Part shown: positions 26,272-35,083 of the stretch, piece after piece
How positions within the stretch are numbered: position 1 is the first letter of the stretch
How the letters are laid out: every line of letters begins with the position of its first letter
Source of the DNA: Shimia abyssi
GTDB taxonomy: Bacteria > Pseudomonadota > Alphaproteobacteria > Rhodobacterales > Rhodobacteraceae
NCBI RefSeq assembly: GCF_003014475.1
Contig: NZ_PYGJ01000017.1
Location: 1-64,000, forward strand
Direction: 5' to 3'
DNA length: 64,000 bases
The notes under the pieces: generated by a model
Database searches by the model: none
The model's input: only the letters and a program-made list of their open reading frames with translations
Told to the model about the DNA's origin: nothing
Made by a program: the position numbers and the translations under genes

Positions 26272-27654
26272 ATGACCCAGTACGATATTGCAATCATAGG
26301 CGGAGGGAATGCCGCGTTGTGTGCCGCCATGACTGCGGCTGAGGCTGGTGCACGGGTTGTTATTCTTGAGACGGCGCCAAAACCCTATCGGGGCGGCAAT
26401 TCGCGCCACACACGCAATTTCCGTTGTATGCATTCCGGCCCATTGGGACCCTTGGTGGACGACTACAGTGAAGAAGAATACCTAGCCGATTTGATCAAAG
26501 TTACGGATGGCAAGACAGATGAGCATCTTGCGCGATTGGCCATTCGAACGTCGCAAGAATGTCTGCCTTGGATGGAAGAACGTGGCGTTCGGTTTCAGCC
26601 GTCTTTGTCTGGTACGTTGTCGCTGGCGCGTACCAACGCGTTTTTCATGGGAGGTGGCAAAGGTCTTGTGAACGCGTACTACCGCACTGTCGAAAAGCTT
26701 GGGGTTGATGTGCTTTATGAGGCCGCTGTGATCCATCTTGAGCTTGACGGGGACAAGATCGCCCGGGTCGATTACACGCATCAAGGGGCCACGCATCGGA
26801 TTGAGCCAAGGGCGGTCATCGTCGCGTCAGGCGGGTTTCAGGCTGATACCGAATGGCTGACGCGCGCGTGGGGCGATCCGGCGAAGAACTTTTTGATACG
26901 CGGTACGCCGTACAACCGAGGCGTGGTGCTCGCGGACCTGCTGGATCAGGATGTCTCAAGCGTTGGCGACCCTACTCAGTGCCACGCGGTGGCCATAGAC
27001 GGTCGCGCGCCGAAGTTTGATGGTGGTATTGTCACGCGGCTGGACTGCGTACCGTTTTCGATTGTCGTCAACAAAGATGCTGAACGGTTTTACGACGAAG
27101 GCGAGGATGTCTGGCCGAAGCGCTATGCGATCTGGGGGCGTTTGGTGGCAGCGCAGCCGGATCAGGTTGGCTTTGTGATTATTGATGCCAAGTCCCTGAA
27201 CCTGTTTATGCCGTCGGTCTTTCCACCGCTTAAGGCGGATACATTGGAAGAACTTGCCGGGATGATGGACCTGCCTGCTGACAAATTGCGCCAAACGGTT
27301 GAGACCTTTAATGCGGCTTGTGGTGACGCCACTGGATTTCATCCAACCGAGTTGGACGGGGTGGCCACATCAGGAATTACGCCGCCCAAAACCAACTGGG
27401 CGCGGCCCATCGTTGAGCCGCCATTCTACGGCTACAGCTTACGCACCGGGGTCACTTTTACTTATCTTGGCCTAAAGGTTGACGATACTGCGCAGTGCAG
27501 CACAGCAGACGGCCCGATCCAAAACCTTTGGGCGGCAGGGGAAACCATGGCCGGGTCCATTTTAGGGCAAGGGTATCTGGCCGGGTTCGGCATGACCATT
27601 GGAACCGTCTTTGGACGCATCGCAGGACGTGAGGCCGCAGCCTATGCAAACTGA
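26272..27654 (+). CDS. tcuA: FAD-dependent tricarballylate dehydrogenase TcuA
   Basis: A 460-residue flavoprotein of the succinate dehydrogenase/fumarate reductase family. The dinucleotide motif is YDIAIIGGGNAALCAAMTAA, with RGGNSRHTRNFRCMHSGP after it as in TcuA proteins, and the FAD-binding C-terminal box is LWAAGETMAGSILGQGYLAG. TcuA oxidises tricarballylate to cis-aconitate, and TcuB reoxidises its flavin. The ATG at 26272 follows AAGGAAAG; an upstream in-frame start at 26122 lies inside the LysR gene. Its stop overlaps the start of tcuB by 11 bases. Confidence 0.88.
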   Translation: MTQYDIAIIGGGNAALCAAMTAAEAGARVVILETAPKPYRGGNSRHTRNFRCMHSGPLGPLVDDYSEEEYLADLIKVTDGKTDEHLARLAIRTSQECLPWMEERGVRFQPSLSGTLSLARTNAFFMGGGKGLVNAYYRTVEKLGVDVLYEAAVIHLELDGDKIARVDYTHQGATHRIEPRAVIVASGGFQADTEWLTRAWGDPAKNFLIRGTPYNRGVVLADLLDQDVSSVGDPTQCHAVAIDGRAPKFDGGIVTRLDCVPFSIVVNKDAERFYDEGEDVWPKRYAIWGRLVAAQPDQVGFVIIDAKSLNLFMPSVFPPLKADTLEELAGMMDLPADKLRQTVETFNAACGDATGFHPTELDGVATSGITPPKTNWARPIVEPPFYGYSLRTGVTFTYLGLKVDDTAQCSTADGPIQNLWAAGETMAGSILGQGYLAGFGMTIGTVFGRIAGREAAAYAN

Positions 27655-28711
27655 ATTGTTACAAGAAGCGCGCCGTCAGGCGGAGATCTGCAATGCCTGT
27701 CGATACTGCGAGGGTTATTGTTCCGTTTTTCCTGCGTTGCACGCTGAACGTGCCTTTGCGGACGGGGATCTGACACAGTTAGCAAACCTGTGTCATAACT
27801 GTCGCGGGTGCTATTATGCCTGTCAATACACCGCGCCGCATGAGTTTGACTTGAACTTGCCAGCTGCATTGGCGGAAGTACGCCGGGACAGCTGGGAAAG
27901 TTTTGCATGGCCGCAACCACTTGCGCGGCGGTTCCACAGCCACGGTGGCGCCATTGCTTTGGCGCTTGTGATCGGTTTTGCGGCGCTGTTTATGGCTATT
28001 CGTGCCATAGGCTCGGAAGGAGGGGAGGGTTTTTATGCGGTATTATCGCACAACGCGATGGTCGCGATATTTGCGCCGACCTTTCTTTTGCCGTTGGTCA
28101 GCGTGGCGGTTAGCTTGAAGCGTTTTTGGCAAGAAGTTGGTGGGCAAGCCATGGCGTTGGCCGACATCAAAACAGCCTTTAAACGTGCAGGCAAGATGCA
28201 GGATCTGGCTGCCGGGCATGGCGAGGGGTGCAATTTTGAAGACGAAGACCGATTTAGCCAAGGGCGGCGCCACGTCCATCAGGCGGTTATGTACGGTTTC
28301 TTGCTGTGTTTTGCATCGACGTCAGTCGCGACAGTCATGCACTATGGTTTGGGCTTGCATGCGCCCTATGGGTTCTGGTCGCTTCCAAAACTATTTGGTG
28401 TTTCGGGCGGTATTTTGCTCACGATTGGCTGTGTCGGTATGGTCATGCTTAAGCTGAAGTCAGATCGCTCACTTGGGGACAGCGCGGCGTGGGGCGGTGA
28501 TATAGGCTTTATTTTGTTGTTGGGCTTTGTCGGCTTCAGTGGGCTGGTTTTGTATGTGCTGGGCGGGAGCGTGTTTATGCCTGCGCTGCTTGCGATACAT
28601 TTGGGCGCCGTCTTGACGTTGTTTGTTTTGACGCCTTTTACCAAGATGGCGCATGGGTTCTACCGGCTCGCGGCATTGATACGGGATGCACAGCGCAAGC
28701 GGCTTTCCTAG
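27644..28711 (+). CDS. tcuB: TcuB, iron-sulfur/membrane electron transfer partner of TcuA
   Basis: A 355-residue protein. Two cysteine clusters near the N-terminus (CNACRYCEGYC and CHNCRGCYYAC) should bind 4Fe-4S centres. About six hydrophobic segments follow, with conserved histidines (RRHVHQAVMYGFLLCFAST) that may hold haem. TcuB passes electrons from TcuA to the quinone pool. Start at 27644 inside the end of tcuA gives translational coupling. The TcuC transporter of the Salmonella operon is not found next to it. Confidence 0.88.
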   Translation: MQTELLQEARRQAEICNACRYCEGYCSVFPALHAERAFADGDLTQLANLCHNCRGCYYACQYTAPHEFDLNLPAALAEVRRDSWESFAWPQPLARRFHSHGGAIALALVIGFAALFMAIRAIGSEGGEGFYAVLSHNAMVAIFAPTFLLPLVSVAVSLKRFWQEVGGQAMALADIKTAFKRAGKMQDLAAGHGEGCNFEDEDRFSQGRRHVHQAVMYGFLLCFASTSVATVMHYGLGLHAPYGFWSLPKLFGVSGGILLTIGCVGMVMLKLKSDRSLGDSAAWGGDIGFILLLGFVGFSGLVLYVLGGSVFMPALLAIHLGAVLTLFVLTPFTKMAHGFYRLAALIRDAQRKRLS

Positions 28712-28842
28712 AGCGACCAGAGAGTGTGACGCCAAACGAGGTTGGCGATTGGTGTTTCAATCCAGTGTAGACACACTGCTGTCGTCCCAACCGACAAGAA
28801 TTTGAGCGTGATCTGACGCATTGATATTAGATCCTGGGTAGG

Positions 28843-29901
28843 TCACCGCGGAGTGGCCACAGGAATTTCTAGATGCTGCATGAGCGGTTGGTCGGGGTGT
28901 AGCAGTTGACGCATGACCGCTTTGGCCAGAAAACTGCCAGCATGGCTAACATCTTCGAATTCGACGATAATGTCCTCGCGAAACATCTTTAGAAGAGGGA
29001 TAACTTCCTTGGTGTAAACATCAATGCTTTCTCCGAGTGACAGCCCTTGTTGTTCAATCGCGACAATTGCGGCAATCGCCACTTTGGAAGATGAACATAG
29101 GATGGCGTCTATGTCTGGTGAGTGTGTAAGGCGATGCGTTATCCAGTGGCGAATTGCATCTGAGGAACGATCGCTATCTACGTTCTGAGCTATACGGTAT
29201 GCAAGGCCAAGTTTGGGCGCGGTTTCCTCTAACCCTCGGATCATATCTTGCGCATAGTTCTGATTGGCCGGTGGCAATATCGCATGGATGTTTTTGCGGC
29301 CGCGCGCGGCGAGATTTTTTAGGGCAGCACAGACAAACGCTTGGTTGTCGTAGTCATAATAGGCGTGTTTATCACACCACTCTGTCCGACCATGTGTTGC
29401 AAACGGAAACCCGTGTTTTAAGAGATACTCAACACGTTGGTCGCGCGGCTCGGTCATGTTGAAAATGACGGCGTCTGCTGAATGGGTCTCGACGATATAC
29501 TTGATGGGGCGCAGCGAATCTTCGTCCGGAAACCAAGGCAATGCATTCAGATGAAACGGTGTGCCGCGCAGCTCGAGGGCAATCGAGTTTGTCAATTTGG
29601 CTGAGTTGTTGATGACCTCGCCTTCTGCTGGGACAACAAGTGTGATCACATTTGTTCGACCCGTTCGCAGGCGGACGCCCGCGCGGTTCGGAACATACCC
29701 AATGGCGTCTGCTATGCTGCGTACCATCTCCTTGGTGCTTTGGCCGATATCGGGTGCATCGCCCAATGCGCGAGATACAGTAGCCACCGCTAAACCACTG
29801 ATCCGGGATATAGTTTTCTGCGTCGGGCGCTCTCCTGGCAGAACCAATTGCCTTAGTTCTTCAGCGCTCAGGTTTTCGATTTTTGCCGAATTCCGTTTCA
29901 T
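28843..29901 (-). CDS. LacI-family repressor of the sugar ABC operon
   Basis: A 352-residue regulator. Unlike most LacI proteins the helix-turn-helix is preceded by about 25 residues; the motif itself is TQKTISRISGLAVATVSRAL. The periplasmic-binding-protein-like effector domain follows (NVITLVVPAEGEVINNSAKL to the C-terminus). It is divergent from the ABC transporter operon, with two operator-like palindromes between them. The ATG at 29901 has GGAG nine bases upstream; an in-frame GTG at 29919 is possible. Confidence 0.9.
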   Translation of the reverse strand: MKRNSAKIENLSAEELRQLVLPGERPTQKTISRISGLAVATVSRALGDAPDIGQSTKEMVRSIADAIGYVPNRAGVRLRTGRTNVITLVVPAEGEVINNSAKLTNSIALELRGTPFHLNALPWFPDEDSLRPIKYIVETHSADAVIFNMTEPRDQRVEYLLKHGFPFATHGRTEWCDKHAYYDYDNQAFVCAALKNLAARGRKNIHAILPPANQNYAQDMIRGLEETAPKLGLAYRIAQNVDSDRSSDAIRHWITHRLTHSPDIDAILCSSSKVAIAAIVAIEQQGLSLGESIDVYTKEVIPLLKMFREDIIVEFEDVSHAGSFLAKAVMRQLLHPDQPLMQHLEIPVATPR

Positions 29902-30021
29902 CGCATCCACTCCACGCACTCAAGTTTGCAGCCTGCTCGCTATCTGTTTGGCCTACTCAGTTTTCTCACTGCTTACCAGTCCCGGAACACCCTATCATCT
30001 ATAGTGGGTGCAAAAAAACAC

Positions 30022-30049
30022 TTGCAACAAAAATCTATAACGATATAGA
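30022..30049 (+). promoter_or_regulatory. Promoter of the sugar ABC operon
   Basis: TTGCAA (30022-30027) and TATAGA (30044-30049) are separated by 16 bases, a good sigma-70 type match. The -10 box overlaps the first LacI-type operator, and the second operator lies just downstream near the transcription start. Confidence 0.6.
30035..30048. promoter_or_regulatory. LacI-type operator O1 (imperfect)
   Basis: CTATAACGATATAG differs from a perfect palindrome at one symmetric pair (12 of 14 bases symmetric). It is centred on CG, as LacI-family operators are, and overlaps the -10 box. Confidence 0.65.
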
Positions 30050-30055
30050 AATTTA

Positions 30056-30069
30056 CTATAACGTTATAG
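30056..30069. promoter_or_regulatory. LacI-type operator O2 (perfect)
   Basis: CTATAACGTTATAG is a perfect 14-bp palindrome with the central CG of LacI-family sites. It lies exactly 21 bases from O1, two helical turns, so two repressor dimers could bind on the same face. Confidence 0.75.
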
Positions 30070-30085
30070 ATCAGGGAGGATGGTC

Positions 30086-31312
30086 ATGAATCGGATTTCG
30101 AAATTGCTATCAGTAACAGCGATTGTTGCGGCGTCCAGCGCGTCTGCTACCGAGTTGGAGGTGATGCACTGGTGGACTTCAGGCGGTGAAGCGGCCGCAG
30201 TGAAAGAATTCGCCGACGCTTTCAATGGTACAGGCAACACTTGGGTTGATGCCGCAATCGCGGGTGGTGAAGCGGCGCGGGCGGTCATGGTGAGCCGTTT
30301 GACCGGTGGAGATCCGATGGGAGCCTTTCAGTTCAATCACGGACGACAGGCCGAAGAGTTGATAGAAGCTGGATTGCTGCGCGACATTACAGATATTGCC
30401 GAAGCTGAGGGTTGGAAAGATATCGTGAACCCGCCTTCTTTGCTGGATGCGTGTACGGTTGACGGACGCATCTATTGCGCCCCGGTTAATATTCACTCTT
30501 GGCAGTGGATTTGGCTTTCTCATAAAGCCTATGATGATGCGGGAATACCCGTGCCATCCAACTGGACAGAATTTGTGGCGGCCGCGCCGGCATTGACCGA
30601 AGCAGGTAAGCTACCGTTGGCTTTGGGTCAGCAAGGTTGGCAGCAGCGCGGCTTGTTCAACGTTCTTTTCGCGGCTCTTGTTTCGAATGACGTTTTCCTC
30701 TCCGTCTATCGGGATAAGGATGCCGAAGTTGCCGCTGGAGCCGAAGTCGCTGCAATCTTTGGCGCCGCTAGCGATGCTCGTGCTATGGCGGCGGGCTCTA
30801 CGGTTCAGAATTGGAACGACGCGACCAATCTGGTCATTACTGGTCAGGCCGGAGGCCAGGTCATGGGCGACTGGGCGCAGGGCGAATTCGCCGTGGCAGA
30901 ACAGGTTGCTGGTGAAGACTATAGCTGTTTGCCTGGATTGGGCATGACCGAATTGTTGAGCACGGGTGGCGACGCATTCTATTTCCCGGTACTGAATGAT
31001 GATGCCGAAAAAGCTGCGCAAGCGGAGCTCGCCGCGCTGATGTTGAAACCAGCAACGCAGGTGGCATTCAATCTCAAGAAGGGGTCTTTGCCCGTTCGCG
31101 GCGACATCGATCTTTCGACGGCAAATGATTGCATGCAGAAGGGTCTTGAGTTGTTGTCAAGCGGCGCGTTGTTGCCGGATACAGCGATGCTGAACACTCC
31201 AGATACGGCTGACCAGATCAGCACATTGTTTGTTGAGTTCTTTTCCGATCCGACGATCACGGCTGAAGACGCACAAGCACAGTTTGTGAAGATTATCGAA
31301 AACGCCGAATAA
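30086..31312 (+). CDS. Sugar ABC transporter substrate-binding protein
   Basis: A 408-residue periplasmic binding protein of the extracellular family 1 (MalE/UgpB type). Signal peptide MNRISKLLSVTAIVAASSASA is followed by TELEVMHWWTSGGEAAAVKE, a typical start of the sugar-binding domain. GGAMGDWAQG-type segment GGQVMGDWAQGEFA is also typical. It delivers the sugar to the two permeases encoded downstream. Start at 30086 has GGGAGG six bases upstream; an ATG six bases earlier is too close to that site. First gene of a six-gene operon under LacI control. Confidence 0.92.
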   Translation: MNRISKLLSVTAIVAASSASATELEVMHWWTSGGEAAAVKEFADAFNGTGNTWVDAAIAGGEAARAVMVSRLTGGDPMGAFQFNHGRQAEELIEAGLLRDITDIAEAEGWKDIVNPPSLLDACTVDGRIYCAPVNIHSWQWIWLSHKAYDDAGIPVPSNWTEFVAAAPALTEAGKLPLALGQQGWQQRGLFNVLFAALVSNDVFLSVYRDKDAEVAAGAEVAAIFGAASDARAMAAGSTVQNWNDATNLVITGQAGGQVMGDWAQGEFAVAEQVAGEDYSCLPGLGMTELLSTGGDAFYFPVLNDDAEKAAQAELAALMLKPATQVAFNLKKGSLPVRGDIDLSTANDCMQKGLELLSSGALLPDTAMLNTPDTADQISTLFVEFFSDPTITAEDAQAQFVKIIENAE

Positions 31313-31317
31313 TCAAA

Positions 31318-31354
31318 AATCAGTCAGCCCAAGCTTATTTTGGGCTGACTGATT
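31318..31354 (+). other. Intercistronic hairpin between binding-protein and permease genes
   Basis: A 15-bp perfect stem (AATCAGTCAGCCCAA with its complement) closes a seven-base loop, five bases after the binding-protein stop. No T run follows. Such hairpins protect the upstream message from 3' decay, or cause partial termination, so that more binding protein than permease is made. Confidence 0.75.
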
Positions 31355-31384
31355 GGTGTAATAACCTTATCTGGAGACGAGCTC

Positions 31385-32278
31385 ATGGCCGATGCGCGCC
31401 CGAGCCAACTCTTCCGCAACAAGTCTGCAAAGATCGCAGCGATCCCAATGATCGTGACGGCGTTGTTTGTTTTTGTCGGCGGGACAGCCTGGACAATAGT
31501 TTACAGTTTTACCAAATCTGGCCTCTTGCCCCGGCTTAAGTGGGTCGGCCTAGATCAATATGAACGCCTGTGGTCAACGAAGCGTTGGATCGTGTCCATC
31601 GAAAACCTAATGATTTACGGGCTGAGCATGTTGGTGTTGGTCTTTGTGATCGGCTTCATTTTGGCGGCATTGATCGATCAGAAAATTCGATTTGAGAACA
31701 CGATCAGAACCGTGATTTTGTACCCTTACGCGTTGAGCTTTGTGGTGACCGGTCTGGTGTGGCAATGGATTTTGAACCCGGAATTTGGGATTGAGAGCAT
31801 TGTGCGAAGCTGGGGGTGGGAGTCATTTGCCTTCGACCCGCTTTATAATGCTGACATAGCGATTTTTGGCGTTCTGATTGCCGGGCTTTGGCAGGGTAGC
31901 GGGCTTGTTATGGTTCTGATGCTTGCCGGGTTGCGTGGGATCGATCAGGAGGTCTGGAAGGCGGCGCGTGTCGACGGCATTCCGGCTTGGAAGACTTACA
32001 TATTCATCGTCATTCCAATGATGCGACCAGTCTTTATCACGACCCTTGTGCTGGTCGTGACGGGTATCGTAAAAATTTACGATTTGATCGTGGCGCAGAC
32101 TGGTGGTGGCCCAGGCATATCGACTGAGGTCCCAGCAAAATACGTCTATGACATGATGTTTCAGGCAAACAATCTGGGCCAAGGATTTGCGGCTTCTACA
32201 ATGATGCTGCTGACCGTTGCACTGGTTGTGATCCCTTGGGCATTCCTCGAATTCGGAGGCTCGAAAAAACGTGGTTGA
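31385..32278 (+). CDS. Sugar ABC transporter permease (MalF/UgpA type)
   Basis: A 297-residue inner-membrane protein with six hydrophobic segments. The EAA loop that contacts the ATPase is visible as EVWKAARVDGIPAWKTYIFI followed by VIPMMRP. It pairs with the next permease to form the channel. Its last eight bases overlap the GTG start of that gene. Confidence 0.92.
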   Translation: MADARPSQLFRNKSAKIAAIPMIVTALFVFVGGTAWTIVYSFTKSGLLPRLKWVGLDQYERLWSTKRWIVSIENLMIYGLSMLVLVFVIGFILAALIDQKIRFENTIRTVILYPYALSFVVTGLVWQWILNPEFGIESIVRSWGWESFAFDPLYNADIAIFGVLIAGLWQGSGLVMVLMLAGLRGIDQEVWKAARVDGIPAWKTYIFIVIPMMRPVFITTLVLVVTGIVKIYDLIVAQTGGGPGISTEVPAKYVYDMMFQANNLGQGFAASTMMLLTVALVVIPWAFLEFGGSKKRG

Positions 32279-33176
32279 TATCACCTCTTCCCAGCTGTCA
32301 GGTCCGCAAGGTCCGAAGCCGCGCAAGGCACTTTCGCGCCGCAATATTCTGCTCTACGGCACCTTGTTTGTCGTCACGGTTTATTATGCACTACCGCTCT
32401 ATGTTATGATCGTGACATCGCTGAAGGGTATGCCAGAGATCAGGCTTGGCAATATCTTTTCCCCACCTGTCGAGGTGACCTTTGAACCATGGGTCAAAGC
32501 CTGGGCGCAGGCCTGTACAGGCCTGACTTGCGATGGGTTAAGCACCGGCTTTTGGAATTCGGTCAGGATCACGATCCCGTCGGTCATATTGTCGATCGTG
32601 ATTGCTTCGGTGAACGGGTATGCGCTGGCCAACTGGAAGTTCAAAGGCGCTGACGCCTTTTTTACTATCCTGATTTTTGGCGCCTTTATCCCCTATCAAG
32701 TGATGCTCTACCCAATTGTGATTATGCTGCGCGAAATCGGCCTTTATGGGTCGCTTACGGGTCTTGTGATTGTTCACACAATTTTTGGCATGCCAATCCT
32801 GACTTTGCTATTTAGAAACTACTTCACGTCACTGCCAGAGGAACTTTTTAAGGCGGCGCGCGTGGATGGAGCCGGGTTTTGGGGGATCTATTTCCGCATC
32901 ATGGTTCCGATGTCGCTGCCTATTTTCACGGTTGCAATGATCTTGCAGGTGACTGGGATTTGGAACGATTTCTTGTTTGGGGTCGTCTATACGAGACCGG
33001 AATCCTACCCGATGACTGTTTCGCTCAACAATATCGTAAATTCGACGCAGGGCGTGAAAGAGTACAACGTCAACATGGCCGCAACCATCATTACAGGCCT
33101 TGTTCCACTCACGATCTATTTCGTTTCAGGAAAACTCTTCGTCCGCGGTATCGCCGCCGGCGCAGTCAAGGGGTGA
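32271..33176 (+). CDS. Sugar ABC transporter permease (MalG/UgpE type)
   Basis: A 301-residue inner-membrane protein with six hydrophobic segments and an EAA loop (LFKAARVDGAGFWGIYFRIM, then VPMSLP). It starts at a GTG within the end of the first permease gene, with CGGAGG upstream, so the two subunits are translationally coupled and made in equal amounts. Confidence 0.92.
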   Translation: MVDITSSQLSGPQGPKPRKALSRRNILLYGTLFVVTVYYALPLYVMIVTSLKGMPEIRLGNIFSPPVEVTFEPWVKAWAQACTGLTCDGLSTGFWNSVRITIPSVILSIVIASVNGYALANWKFKGADAFFTILIFGAFIPYQVMLYPIVIMLREIGLYGSLTGLVIVHTIFGMPILTLLFRNYFTSLPEELFKAARVDGAGFWGIYFRIMVPMSLPIFTVAMILQVTGIWNDFLFGVVYTRPESYPMTVSLNNIVNSTQGVKEYNVNMAATIITGLVPLTIYFVSGKLFVRGIAAGAVKG

Positions 33177-33182
33177 TGCCTT

Positions 33183-34262
33183 ATGAATAAGTCAGTTGAA
33201 ATCAAAAACCTCGATCTGGAGTTTGGCGCTGTTAAGGTGCTTCAGAACCTTAATCTGGATATCGGAAAGGGTGAATTCCTGGTCCTTCTTGGATCGTCGG
33301 GATGTGGCAAATCCACATTGCTAAATTGCATTGCGGGACTGCTTGATGTCACGGCCGGGCAAATTCACATCAACGACAAAAATGTGACATGGGCTGAACC
33401 GTCAGAGCGTGGTATCGGCATGGTTTTCCAGTCTTATGCGCTTTACCCGCAAATGAACGTTGAGGGAAATTTGTCTTTTGGTTTGAAGAACGCAAAATTG
33501 CCGAAGGATGAAATTGCAAAACGGATCAAGCGTGCGTCGGAAATTTTGCAGATCGAACCTCTTTTGAAACGCAAACCGGCGGCTCTGTCCGGAGGGCAAC
33601 GACAACGGGTCGCCATTGGTCGCGCTTTGGTTAGGGATGTCGATGTATTTCTGTTTGACGAGCCGCTTTCGAACTTGGACGCAAAACTGAGAGCGGACCT
33701 GCGGGTCGAGATCAAACGCTTGCACCAGAATCTCGGCAATACAATGGTTTATGTGACACATGACCAGATCGAGGCGATGACGCTGGCTGATCGGATTGCG
33801 ATTATGCGAGGTGGTCAAATCATGCAGTTGGATTCTCCGGAGGAGATCTATGGTCGCCCGGTGAACAAATATGTTGCCGGTTTCATTGGTTCGCCTTCGA
33901 TGAACTTTCTGGAAGGACGAATTGAGGGTGACGTGTTCTTGGTGGGTGATCTCGCCATACCGCTCGCTGGTTACGAATTTGCCAGCGGTAATGCCGTGAG
34001 CGGCGAGGCGTCTTTGGGAATTCGGCCTGAACACGTGGTGACCGGCGAGTTGGTTGGCAATGCGCCGTTTCAGATCGACATTGATGTCAGCCTGATTGAG
34101 CCGACGGGGTCAGATACCTTGGTTGACTGTGAAGTTGCGGGACATCCATTCCGCGTGCGCATGGATGGTCAAGCAAAGATTAAGGTTGGGGAGCGATTGC
34201 GCCTCGGTCTTGACCTGTCCAAAGCCTCTCTTTTTGACAAGACGTCAGAGTTGCGGCTGTGA
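33183..34262 (+). CDS. Sugar ABC transporter ATP-binding protein (MsmK/UgpC type)
   Basis: A 359-residue ATPase. Walker A is GSSGCGKST, the signature is LSGGQRQRVAIGRAL, Walker B is VFLFDEPLSNLDAK, and the switch His lies in VYVTHDQIEAMTLADR. The C-terminal TOBE domain (ASLGIRPEHV) is the regulatory region typical of carbohydrate importers. It powers the permease pair encoded just upstream, six bases away. Confidence 0.95.
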   Translation: MNKSVEIKNLDLEFGAVKVLQNLNLDIGKGEFLVLLGSSGCGKSTLLNCIAGLLDVTAGQIHINDKNVTWAEPSERGIGMVFQSYALYPQMNVEGNLSFGLKNAKLPKDEIAKRIKRASEILQIEPLLKRKPAALSGGQRQRVAIGRALVRDVDVFLFDEPLSNLDAKLRADLRVEIKRLHQNLGNTMVYVTHDQIEAMTLADRIAIMRGGQIMQLDSPEEIYGRPVNKYVAGFIGSPSMNFLEGRIEGDVFLVGDLAIPLAGYEFASGNAVSGEASLGIRPEHVVTGELVGNAPFQIDIDVSLIEPTGSDTLVDCEVAGHPFRVRMDGQAKIKVGERLRLGLDLSKASLFDKTSELRL

Positions 34263-34330
34263 ACTAAGAAAACAGAATTCGAAATGTTAACGGCCGGCCT
34301 ATTGGCCGCGCTTTGTTTGGAGGACTAAAA

Positions 34331-35071
34331 ATGCCTGCTATTTCTTACCAGCTCTATTCTTCTCGCAATTGGGATGTTGAAGAAACGTTCAAAATGTTGG
34401 CTGAGTTGAATGTGAAAGAAGTTGAAGGTTTTGGGCCATATCTGGACGATCCAGAGAGAACTAGGACCTTGCTTGATGAGCATGGGATGGCGATGCCGAC
34501 CGCGCACTTTGCGCTCGATCTGGTGGAGAAAAACCCGGAAGAGGCCATCGCAATAGCCAAGACGATTGGAATAAATACAATTTTTGTACCGTTTTTGGCG
34601 CCTGATGACCGGCCAACAACGGCGGAAGGTTGGAGAGCATTTGCAGCGCGATTAGCCAGTGCGGGAGTTCCGATCGTGGAGGCCGGGCTGAAATTTGGGT
34701 GGCACAATCACGAATTTGAGCTGATCCCGGTGGATGGCATCATGCCGCTGGATGTTATTGCCGAAGCATCGGATGACATCATGATCGAGTTGGATTTGGC
34801 GTGGGTTAAAGTGAGCGGACAAGATCCGGTAGAGTGGCTGAAGAAGTATGCCGGCCGTGTGGCGGCTGCGCATGTTAAGGACATTGCACCCACCGGCGAA
34901 AACGCCGACGAAGATGGTTGGGCAGATGTTGGGCATGGAACCATGAACTGGCCTGAAATCAAGGCGGCAATGGATGCAGCAGATGTTCAGCGTTACATCA
35001 TCGAACATGACAACCCGAGTGATCACAAGCGGATGGCGTCACGCTCGCTGGCAAGTGTTCAAGCGTTTTGA
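34331..35071 (+). CDS. Sugar phosphate isomerase/epimerase (xylose-isomerase-like TIM barrel)
   Basis: A 246-residue cytosolic protein. Metal-binding and catalytic regions of the AP endonuclease-2 fold are visible: FGWHNHEFEL (His), DIMIELDLAWVKVSGQDP (Glu, Asp), VAAAHVKDIAPTGE (His, Lys, Asp) and YIIEHDNP near the end (Glu). Such enzymes isomerise or epimerise sugars or keto-sugars. The ATG at 34331 is chosen over one at 34313 because GGAGG precedes it. Paired with the next dehydrogenase, it should process the imported sugar. Confidence 0.88.
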   Translation: MPAISYQLYSSRNWDVEETFKMLAELNVKEVEGFGPYLDDPERTRTLLDEHGMAMPTAHFALDLVEKNPEEAIAIAKTIGINTIFVPFLAPDDRPTTAEGWRAFAARLASAGVPIVEAGLKFGWHNHEFELIPVDGIMPLDVIAEASDDIMIELDLAWVKVSGQDPVEWLKKYAGRVAAAHVKDIAPTGENADEDGWADVGHGTMNWPEIKAAMDAADVQRYIIEHDNPSDHKRMASRSLASVQAF

Positions 35072-35083
35072 GGCGAAACTAAT

